Below, one piece after another: positions 1 through 5,726 of a DNA stretch of 13,865 nt. Both the position numbers and the translations under genes were made by a program. The DNA comes from Bacteroidaceae bacterium. Lineage in GTDB: Bacteria; Bacteroidota; Bacteroidia; Bacteroidales; Bacteroidaceae. Every line of letters begins with the position of its first letter. Positions within the stretch are counted from its first letter, which is position 1. The stretch is from positions 1 to 13,865 of the forward strand of contig CAAGGT010000186.1 of the NCBI GenBank assembly GCA_900769465.1, in the 5' to 3' direction. The notes beneath the pieces were generated by a model. The model saw only the letters and a list, made by a program, of their open reading frames with translations, was not told the DNA's origin and searched no databases.

Positions 1-45
1 CAATATCAAACGAGCTAATTCCAATAGTATTTTTTCGTCCTGCAT
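1..45 (-). CDS. Start of a leftward ORF, possibly a transposase (3' end outside the window)
   Basis: An ATG at 45-43 opens a frame of 15 codons, MQDEKILLELARLIL, with no stop before the window edge. It follows an A-rich leader and lies about 15 nt after the expected start point of a promoter-like sequence at 66-97. The acidic start followed by an amphipathic LLELARLIL helix recalls, from memory only, the N-termini of Bacteroidota ISAon1-type transposases. Fifteen residues cannot prove this. The adjoining 33-bp repeat is the main reason to suspect a transposase. It could equally be the start of an ordinary gene. Confidence 0.35.
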   Translation of the reverse strand, partial: MQDEKILLELARLIL

Positions 46-65
46 AGTACTTTATTTTAACTATG

Positions 66-97
66 CGAAGATAATATTTTTATATCATCCCCCCAAC
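66..97 (-). promoter_or_regulatory. Possible Bacteroidota-type promoter for the left-edge ORF
   Basis: On the minus strand, GTTG (97-94) is followed after 20 nt by TATCTTCG (73-66). The Bacteroidota consensus is TTTG, 19-21 nt, TAnnTTTG, so each box has one mismatch. Transcription would start near 60, giving a leader of about 15 nt before the ATG at 45. The -33 box lies inside the 33-bp repeat, so each copy of the repeat would bring part of an outward promoter. Two mismatches in short boxes make this tentative. Confidence 0.3.
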
Positions 98-113
98 TTT
101 TGCAGGTGAGCCC
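81..113 (-). repeat. Left copy of a 33-bp flanking inverted repeat
   Basis: These 33 bases are the exact reverse complement of 13833-13865, including a six-C/six-G run. The match stops at 114 (A here; the right copy would need C) and cannot be tested beyond 13865 because the window ends there, so 33 bp is a minimum. In both copies the strand reading GGGCTCACCTGC points away from the transport module. A 33-bp exact match across 13.7 kb is far beyond chance. Probably an IS terminal repeat; less likely a recombination site or other dispersed repeat. Confidence 0.9.
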
Positions 114-176
114 AAAATTGACAGCAACACCAAAAGCATCTCCTGGCATCAAGAACAGCGTTTATACCTTATTTAA

Positions 177-1484
177 TCAGTCTAGAACTATTGCAAAAGT
201 CACGCAACCGTCATAGTTGTGTTTCAAATGGAGAGTACCGCCATGCAAGCGTATAATCTGACGAGAAACGGCAAGGCCTATGCCCGACCCGTCGGCTTTG
301 GTAGTAAAGAATGGCGTAAAGATATTCTCGGCCACGTCGGCAGGAATTGCCGAGCCGTTATTGGCAAATTCAATCCGTATGCGTTCATCGGCGTCAATGG
401 TAGAGTGAATGGTGATTCTTCGTTCTCCCCCCTGTTCCGTGAATGCCTCGGTGGCATTTTTCAAGAGGTTTACAAAAACCTGCGACATCAGCGCACGGTC
501 GGCATAAAGCATGGTATCTTCAGGCTCAAGACACATCTCTACCCTAACACCCTCAGAAACTGTCAGCGAGCAGGCCTCGGCCAAAAGTTCCGACAAATAG
601 AAAGGTGCTTTCTGCGGCACAGGAATGCGCGTGACGGCGCGGAAAGAATCAACAAAACGTAATAGCCTGTCCGATGTCGCATATATAGTTTCAAGCCCTT
701 GCCGCACTGTCTCCGTATCACCCGATGACGAGAGCAACGTATGACTGATAGAGGTGACTGGGGCAAGCGAGTTCATAATCTCGTGCGTGAGAATACGCGT
801 CAGCTTCTCCCACGACTCAATCTCTTTGCGGTCGAGTTCCCTATGTATATTTTCCACTGATATGACACGCAACATCTTACCGCCGAACTCCATTGCCGAG
901 CAGCTCAAAACCAGGCTCTGTTCGCCAATCTCGGTAGCATAGCGCACGGTGCGTTGCTCGTTGGGTGCAATAGAGCGCATTGCCCCGCAAAGTTCCTCAC
1001 TCAACACGTGCAGCTGGTCAATATGGTTCAGCCTATCCATTCCAACAATGCGGAGAGCCTTGCTGTTTGTCTGCGCCACCGCACCGTTATCCATAACGGT
1101 GATGATGCCGATATTGGCGCACTCCATAATCAGCTCAAAATATTGTTCACGCTCCTTTATTTGCAGTTTTGCATTGTCCAGTACCTCTTTTATACGGTTT
1201 AGAGTCCGGTTTACAAAGGCATATTGTGTATAGCGAGGATTCTCGGTAAAACGGAAGGAGTAGTCGTTGCTCTGCACTGCATTGAAGACAAACATAAGAC
1301 GTTTCACAATCTCGCCATAGGACCTGAAAAGCACGAACATACAGTACGCAATTACAGGCACACAGACAATGAGATATGCGTGGTGTCCTTTCGCCCAAAC
1401 ATATCCGGCAATGCAGGCCATTGAAATGATAACCGCCATACAAACGACAATCTTGCTATAAGGTATGTTGCGCATCAGTTTCAC
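177..1484 (-). CDS. Two-component sensor histidine kinase with PAS-like domain (NtrB/AtoS type)
   Basis: Membrane kinase that should phosphorylate the NtrC-type regulator encoded just upstream. Seen in its 435 residues: transmembrane helices at about 11-31 and 36-53 joined by a loop of roughly five residues; a cytoplasmic linker at 54-112; a PAS-like region at about 113-215; an H-box ILTHEIMNSLAP with phosphoacceptor His234; N-box NLLKNATEA (339-347); a divergent G1 box FANNGSAIP; F-box IFTPFFTTK; and G2 box GSGIGLA (399-405). The start is GTG at 1484, overlapping the regulator stop as GTGA, which suggests coupled translation. ATG at 1475 is equally possible and removes three residues. With no periplasmic domain, the signal is probably intramembrane, cytoplasmic, or passed on by a partner such as the adjacent permeases (inference). 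The H-box and ATPase boxes make the kinase call secure; the ligand is unknown. Confidence 0.95.
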   Translation of the reverse strand: MKLMRNIPYSKIVVCMAVIISMACIAGYVWAKGHHAYLIVCVPVIAYCMFVLFRSYGEIVKRLMFVFNAVQSNDYSFRFTENPRYTQYAFVNRTLNRIKEVLDNAKLQIKEREQYFELIMECANIGIITVMDNGAVAQTNSKALRIVGMDRLNHIDQLHVLSEELCGAMRSIAPNEQRTVRYATEIGEQSLVLSCSAMEFGGKMLRVISVENIHRELDRKEIESWEKLTRILTHEIMNSLAPVTSISHTLLSSSGDTETVRQGLETIYATSDRLLRFVDSFRAVTRIPVPQKAPFYLSELLAEACSLTVSEGVRVEMCLEPEDTMLYADRALMSQVFVNLLKNATEAFTEQGGERRITIHSTIDADERIRIEFANNGSAIPADVAENIFTPFFTTKADGSGIGLAVSRQIIRLHGGTLHLKHNYDGCVTFAIVLD

Positions 1485-2824
1485 AATCCGTAACGTTTAA
1501 TCTTGTTATATAAAGTCTGTCGTGTTATGCCGAGCTTTTGTGCCACTAACGAAAGGTTTCCGCCGCACTGTTTAATGGCGTTGGCTATCAGTTGTCGTTC
1601 CATATCCTCAAGCGTCTGCGCTTCGGTTATGGGACGCGAAGCGGCGCGCAGTTCAATATGGTCGGGAGCAATCGTATTACCGTCGCACATAATCACAACT
1701 TTCTCCATCACGTTCTGCAGCTCTCGTATATTACCTTCCCACGGGTGAGCCAGGAGCTTATCAGCAGCCTCTCCCATAATCAACAGCCCCGGCTTATTGT
1801 ATTTCTTGCCATAGTATTCGATAAAACGTTCTGCCAGAGGCACGATATCCTCCTTACGGCTACGCAGTGACGGAATGTGTATCTGTATGGTATTGATGCG
1901 GAAGAGCAGGTCTTGGCGGAACTTGCCTTTTGTAACGGCATCGTGCAGGTCGCAGTTCGTTGCCGAGATAAGGCGTATGTCAATAGGCTTCGCCTCATTC
2001 ATACCAAGAGGAGTGACTTCCCTGTTCTGCAATGCCGAGAGCATCTTCACCTGAAGGTGCAACGGCAAGTTACCAATCTCATCCATAAAGAGTGTCGACC
2101 CACTTGCAGCCTGGAACTTTCCCTCACGGTCGGCGTGGGCATTGGTAAACGCACCTTTTTTATGACCGAAGAGCTCACTCTCAAATAGATTCTCGGGAAT
2201 AGCTCCCATATCAATAGAGACCATTGGCTTGCGACAACGCGCCGAAAGGCGGTGTATCTCACGCGCCATCATCTCCTTACCCGTACCATTCTCGCCAGTG
2301 ATAAGTATATTGGCATCGGTTACAGCCACATGCTCAACAATCTTGCGTATGCGCTTCATCTCTGCACTCTCGCCCCAATACATCTCCACCTTCGACTCTG
2401 TGGCCGGAACTGTTTTTGCACACTTTCTTGCCTTCTCTTTTGTTGCCTTGTAGGCATTCTGCAGTGCAGCAATGAGTTTGGCATTGTCCCACGGTTTCAC
2501 CACAAAGTCAAAAGCCCCTTCTTTCATTGCCTTCACAGCCAATTCAATATCGGCATATGCAGTAAACAGCACCACCTTGGTTTCAGGGAATTTTTGAAGC
2601 ACCTCACGCAACCAGAAAAGACCTTCGTTACCAGTATTTATACCCGCGTGGAAATTCATATCCAACAGAACGACATCGGGCATAAAACTTTGCAATGTGG
2701 TAATGAGCGAGTTCGGGGACGGCAAAGTGGCAACCTCCGCGAATATATTCTCGGTAAGTAATTTCACCGCAGACAATATACTGCGGTTGTCGTCAACAAC
2801 TAAAAGCTTTCCAACCTTTGCCAT
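1481..2824 (-). CDS. NtrC-family sigma-54-dependent response regulator
   Basis: Transcription activator with the full three-domain plan at typical length (447 residues). Receiver, 5-125: acidic pair Asp11/Asp12, phosphoacceptor Asp55 in VVLLDMNF, Thr88 and Lys110. AAA+ domain, about 148-390: Walker A GENGTGKE (177-184), sigma-54 contact loop GAFTNA (224-229, where the usual form is GAFTGA), Walker B LFMDEI (245-250), arginine-finger region FRQDLLFRIN and sensor II GNIRELQN (364-371). Fis-type helix-turn-helix, about 408-447, with GITRQTLYNKIKRYGL at the C-terminus. First gene of a leftward operon with the kinase. It should act on the GG-N10-GC promoter in the adjoining divergent region, and may repress its own promoter. 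The symbol is left blank because atoC/zraR-like names would imply unproven orthology. Confidence 0.96.
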   Translation of the reverse strand: MAKVGKLLVVDDNRSILSAVKLLTENIFAEVATLPSPNSLITTLQSFMPDVVLLDMNFHAGINTGNEGLFWLREVLQKFPETKVVLFTAYADIELAVKAMKEGAFDFVVKPWDNAKLIAALQNAYKATKEKARKCAKTVPATESKVEMYWGESAEMKRIRKIVEHVAVTDANILITGENGTGKEMMAREIHRLSARCRKPMVSIDMGAIPENLFESELFGHKKGAFTNAHADREGKFQAASGSTLFMDEIGNLPLHLQVKMLSALQNREVTPLGMNEAKPIDIRLISATNCDLHDAVTKGKFRQDLLFRINTIQIHIPSLRSRKEDIVPLAERFIEYYGKKYNKPGLLIMGEAADKLLAHPWEGNIRELQNVMEKVVIMCDGNTIAPDHIELRAASRPITEAQTLEDMERQLIANAIKQCGGNLSLVAQKLGITRQTLYNKIKRYGL

Positions 2825-2846
2825 AATACATATATATTTCCTTGCA

Positions 2847-2877
2847 CAAAGTTACTACAAAATCACACTGTGTCAAA
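2847..2877 (-). promoter_or_regulatory. Bacteroidota housekeeping promoter for the two-component operon
   Basis: On the minus strand, TTTG (2877-2874), then 19 nt, then TAACTTTG (2854-2847), an exact match to the Bacteroidota consensus TTTG-N19-21-TAnnTTTG. The predicted start point is near 2841, leaving a leader of about 17 nt before the ATG at 2824. The -33 box lies within palindrome A (2869-2887), so a protein bound there would compete with RNA polymerase. This fits low constitutive expression with negative autoregulation. Confidence 0.7.
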
Positions 2878-2887
2878 ATACCACACA
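2869..2887. promoter_or_regulatory. Palindrome A, candidate regulator-binding site
   Basis: TGTGT, nine bases, ACACA; the arms extend one more pair with a flanking C (2868) and G (2888). It lies about 110 bp upstream of the expected sigma-54 start point, within the usual range for NtrC-type enhancer sites, and overlaps the -33 box of the regulator's own promoter. Its centre (2878) is 23 bp from that of palindrome B, about two helical turns, as in paired activator sites. Short arms in AT-rich DNA can arise by chance, so support comes mainly from position. Confidence 0.45.
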
Positions 2888-2892
2888 GCAAT

Positions 2893-2909
2893 TGTCTAAT
2901 TATTAGACA
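2893..2909. promoter_or_regulatory. Palindrome B, best candidate enhancer site
   Basis: TGTCTAAT-T-ATTAGACA: perfect 8-bp arms around one central base, the strongest dyad in the divergent region. Its centre, 2901, is about 90 bp upstream of the predicted sigma-54 start near 2991, a typical enhancer distance for NtrC-type activators, which bind as dimers through a Fis-type helix-turn-helix. Binding by the neighbouring regulator is inferred from position and symmetry, not from a known motif. Confidence 0.5.
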
Positions 2910-2940
2910 CTTCGCAAAACACCCAAAATATACAACAACC

Positions 2941-2959
2941 TGTATATCAACACTATACA
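2941..2959. promoter_or_regulatory. Palindrome C, weak candidate binding site
   Basis: TGTAT, nine bases, ATACA, with the same arm length and spacer as palindrome A (TGTGT-N9-ACACA). It ends five bases before the -24 box, centred about 41 bp before the predicted start. That is close for an enhancer site but possible for a repressor, a co-regulator or a secondary site. The arms are AT-rich and only 5 bp, so chance is a real alternative. Confidence 0.3.
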
Positions 2960-2963
2960 AACT

Positions 2964-2980
2964 TTGGCACACTTTTGGCA
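2964..2980 (+). promoter_or_regulatory. Sigma-54 promoter of the export operon
   Basis: TTGGCACACTTTTGGCA matches the -24/-12 form YTGGCACrNNNNTTGCW: invariant GG (2966-2967), ten bases, invariant GC (2978-2979), with one mismatch in the -12 box (TGGC for TTGC). Transcription would begin near 2991, about 17 nt before the channel gene ATG at 3008. The neighbouring regulator is of the class that activates sigma-54 polymerase, which strongly supports the call. A second TTTGGCAC lies 11 bp downstream (2974-2981), but its nearest GC is at N11 rather than N10. Confidence 0.75.
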
Positions 2981-3007
2981 CGTATTCAAGCAGAAATCGA
3001 AAAAAAC

Positions 3008-4330
3008 ATGAAACAACTGATCATTACATTATTAGTGTCTATTTTTTTGACACTTGTTTGTTCGGCACAGACACTCTCGCTCAACGATTGTATGCGCTAT
3101 GCCGTTGAAAATTCCGTGGCCGTCGGCAAACAAGAGCTTGCACTCGACGACCTCAAGGCTAACCACACCGAGGCACTTGCCTCGCTCTTTCCCACGATAA
3201 ACGGTTCGGTTGGTGCAGCAATGAACTTTGGCCGTGGTATCGACCCTGCAACCAATTCATACACCAATGTGACCACATTCAGCAACTCCTACGGCATCAG
3301 TGGCTCGCTGACACTCTTCGATGGTTTGCAGGGCATCAACACCGTCCGTGCAACAAAGGTGGCCCGCCAGATGGGTGCAGTAGAGGCAGAAATTGCCCGC
3401 GACGAGGTTGCGATGCAGACACTCTCAGCCTATATGGATGTAGTATACTACACCGAGGCTGTCGGGATTGCCCGTGAGCAGTTGGAGGCATCACGCCGCA
3501 CTTTGGAGCTTGTGCGCCGACAGGAGGAACTCGGCACCAAGAGTGCAGCCGATGTGGCGGAGATCGAATCACAGGAAGCAAACTACGATTATCTCCTCAC
3601 CACCCAAGAGAACAACCTCGCCCTTGCCTACATCAAATTGCGCGAGGTGATGAACTACCCCCAGAGCGAGAAGCTAGAAATCGAGACCGACATGACTTGG
3701 GAATCATTTTCAACTGCAACCTCGGAGCAAGCACTCGTGGAATATGCGTTGGAGAACAGCCCTCGCATCGCAGCAAGCCGCTTCGCCACCGAACAGAGCC
3801 GTTTGAACCTCGCTCGTGCAAAGGGAGCCTACTCCCCATCACTCTACATCTATGGCGGTTACAACACATCATACTATATCGACTTCGATAATAAGGCGCT
3901 ATACGACCCCTTCGGCACACAGTTCTGCAATAACCGGGGTGGATATTTTCAACTAGCACTCTCCATTCCCATTTTCAACGGTCTGCAGGCCCACTCATCA
4001 AAACGCAGGGCACAGAATGCCTATAACACCGCGAGATTGGAGCTGATAGCCGTTCAACGCACTGTGGAGAGCGAGGTGAGCCAGGCGTGGCAAGAGATGC
4101 AGGGCTATGGCAAGCAGTACGTGCAGGGGCAGAAGAAGGTCTCGGCGGCACAACTAGCCTACGACGGTGCAGAGCGTAAATTCGAGAATGGCCTGATATC
4201 GGCCCTCGACCTGCAAACCGCAGCCAACACCCTTCTGCAAGCCAAGTCAGACAAGCTCCGCGCGCGTTTGCAATACATAATCAAGATCCGAATGGTCGAT
4301 TACTACAACGGCAAGCCGTTGGTAAGATGA
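3008..4330 (+). CDS. TolC-family outer-membrane efflux channel
   Basis: Outer-membrane exit duct of a tripartite exporter. Starts at ATG 3008 (440 residues), with a clear Sec signal: MKQ, the hydrophobic stretch LIITLLVSIFLTLVCSA, and likely cleavage before QTL near residue 21. An upstream in-frame TTG at 2975 is rejected because it would lie inside the sigma-54 promoter and hide the signal peptide. Seen: two outer-membrane-efflux repeats (about 22-205 and 225-420) rich in long charged helices, and the turn LSIPIFNG near residue 320, typical of Bacteroidota TolC-like proteins. First gene of the operon, 40 bp before the adaptor gene, with a short A-rich leader. Having its own channel gene suggests the system does not depend on a shared TolC. 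Confidence 0.95.
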   Translation: MKQLIITLLVSIFLTLVCSAQTLSLNDCMRYAVENSVAVGKQELALDDLKANHTEALASLFPTINGSVGAAMNFGRGIDPATNSYTNVTTFSNSYGISGSLTLFDGLQGINTVRATKVARQMGAVEAEIARDEVAMQTLSAYMDVVYYTEAVGIAREQLEASRRTLELVRRQEELGTKSAADVAEIESQEANYDYLLTTQENNLALAYIKLREVMNYPQSEKLEIETDMTWESFSTATSEQALVEYALENSPRIAASRFATEQSRLNLARAKGAYSPSLYIYGGYNTSYYIDFDNKALYDPFGTQFCNNRGGYFQLALSIPIFNGLQAHSSKRRAQNAYNTARLELIAVQRTVESEVSQAWQEMQGYGKQYVQGQKKVSAAQLAYDGAERKFENGLISALDLQTAANTLLQAKSDKLRARLQYIIKIRMVDYYNGKPLVR

Positions 4331-4370
4331 AAGAGCAAAGAGGAAAGATAATAATTAAAACTTGAATAAT

Positions 4371-5630
4371 ATGGATATCAAACTTGAAAAGAAAAAGGGC
4401 TTGAAAGCCCTATTCCGAACGAAAAACCTTCCCTATGCGTTGGGTGCGGTGTTGGTGGTGTTTATCGGTTGGCTCCTCTTCCGCGACAAATCCTCTACCC
4501 TGCGTGTCGATGCACAGCTCCTGAATATCGCCACTGTTCAGCAGGGCGAGTTCAACGACTATGTGCGCCTTACAGGCTCGGTGCAACCGATGACCACCGT
4601 GCAACTCTCACCTCTTGAGTCGGGCGTTGTAGAACGTATCATTGCCGAAGAGGGCACACAGGTGAAACGTGGCGATGTAATCCTTGAGATGTCGAACAAC
4701 TCCCTCTCTATGCAGATTCTTCAATCCGAAGCCGACCTTGCCGAGAAGCAGAACATCTTGCGTAACACCATGATTTCAATGGAGCAGGAGCGCTTGGCAC
4801 TGCGCCAGGAGAAACTGCAACTCGACTTGGAAGTGTCGCGATTAAAACGTACCTTTGAACAGAACGAGAGCCTCTACAACGACAAATTGTTGGCCCGCGA
4901 GGAGTATCTGCGTTCAAAGGAAGACTACGAGCTTGCTGTTGGCAGGCGCAATTTGGTTTTGGAGCGTCAGCGCCAGGACTCTCTCTATCGAACCTCACAG
5001 GTTGAGCAGATGGAAGAGAGCCTCCACTCAATGCAGCGCAATATGGAGCTTATCCGCCAACGTGTGGACAACCTCAAGGTCAAGGCTCCCATCGATGGCG
5101 AGGTGGGTATGTTGGATGCCGTACTCGGCCAGTCGTTGGCACAGGGCGCAAACATTGGTCAGGTGAACGACCTCACAACCTACAAGGTACAGGCACAGGT
5201 CGATGAACACTATATTGACCGCGTAACAACAGGCCTTGTCGCATCGTTCGAACGCTTGGATACACGCTACGAGATGCAGCTCCGCAAGGTATATCCCGAG
5301 GTACGAAATGGCCAGTTCAAAGCAGATTTTCGCTTCACTGCCAGTACTCCCGAGAATATCCGTAGTGGTCAGACCTACTACCTCAACTTGCAACTTGGCG
5401 AGGCAGCCGAGGCCGTTCTTATACCTCGTGGTTCGTTCTACCAGGCGACAGGTGGCAAGTGGATCTATGTTGTGGACGAAACGGGCGAGAAGGCATACCG
5501 CCGTGAGATTCGCATCGGTCGCCAGAATCCGCAGTATTATGAGGTTGTCGAGGGCTTACAACCCGGCGAAAAAGTTATCGTTTCGAGCTACGACAACTTT
5601 GGAGAAAATGAAGTACTGATATTAAACTAA
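4371..5630 (+). CDS. HlyD/MacA-type periplasmic adaptor (membrane fusion protein)
   Basis: Links the inner-membrane permeases to the TolC-type channel. Seen in 419 residues: basic cytoplasmic N-terminus, one transmembrane anchor at about 22-37, first lipoyl half at about 83-108 (SGVVERIIAEEGTQVKRGDVI), a long coiled-coil hairpin at about 110-235, second lipoyl half at about 236-266 (APIDGEVGML), then beta-barrel and membrane-proximal domains ending ...GLQPGEKVIVSSYDNFGENEVLILN. Anchored by a transmembrane helix rather than a lipobox cysteine. ATG 4371 is preferred to an in-frame TTG at 4362. Adaptors with a long hairpin between lipoyl halves normally serve ABC or RND pumps; the following genes indicate an ABC pump. 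Confidence 0.95.
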   Translation: MDIKLEKKKGLKALFRTKNLPYALGAVLVVFIGWLLFRDKSSTLRVDAQLLNIATVQQGEFNDYVRLTGSVQPMTTVQLSPLESGVVERIIAEEGTQVKRGDVILEMSNNSLSMQILQSEADLAEKQNILRNTMISMEQERLALRQEKLQLDLEVSRLKRTFEQNESLYNDKLLAREEYLRSKEDYELAVGRRNLVLERQRQDSLYRTSQVEQMEESLHSMQRNMELIRQRVDNLKVKAPIDGEVGMLDAVLGQSLAQGANIGQVNDLTTYKVQAQVDEHYIDRVTTGLVASFERLDTRYEMQLRKVYPEVRNGQFKADFRFTASTPENIRSGQTYYLNLQLGEAAEAVLIPRGSFYQATGGKWIYVVDETGEKAYRREIRIGRQNPQYYEVVEGLQPGEKVIVSSYDNFGENEVLILN

Positions 5631-5726
5631 AGAATTTAAGGAGATTCGGGAATTTATTGATTCTTTTCTTTAAACTTATCAAACACCCTAATTTCACTAA
5701 ACTCAATATTACAACAACTTGCAACT

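Larger units (their letters stand above)
1..113 (-). mobile_element. Probable end of an insertion-sequence-like element, cut by the window edge
   Basis: Seen: bases 81-113 are repeated exactly, in inverted orientation, at 13833-13865. Read leftward, the repeat is followed by a promoter-like sequence and then an ATG-initiated ORF (45 down to 1) that stays open to the edge. A repeated terminus, a short spacer and an ORF starting about 68 bp from the terminus is the usual plan of an IS end. Inferred: the outer end of the element is at 113 and its body extends left of the window. The transposase family is not established. The alternative is a short dispersed repeat or shared regulatory sequence upstream of an unrelated gene. 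Confidence 0.45.

Noticed and set aside
91..94. C6/G6 run within the flanking repeat as a phase-variable tract
   Set aside because: Only six bases, identical in both copies, and not within a visible coding sequence or between well-defined promoter boxes.
114..176. Terminator after the kinase gene
   Set aside because: The stretch has a direct repeat of GCATC (136-140 and 146-150) but no stem-loop or T-run in the leftward direction.
2975..3007. TTG start giving the channel protein 11 extra residues
   Set aside because: It lies inside the sigma-54 promoter, upstream of the predicted transcript start, and would place charged residues before the signal peptide that begins at ATG 3008.
5028..5393. 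121-codon open frame on the minus strand opposite the adaptor
   Set aside because: Shadow of the coiled-coil and lipoyl coding sequence; no domain and no leader.
5629..5666. Terminator or internal promoter between adaptor and permease 1
   Set aside because: The AAAGAAT/ATTCTTT dyad has a 24-base loop and only A-T-rich arms, and no TAnnTTTG or GG-N10-GC sequence is present, so the genes are treated as one operon.
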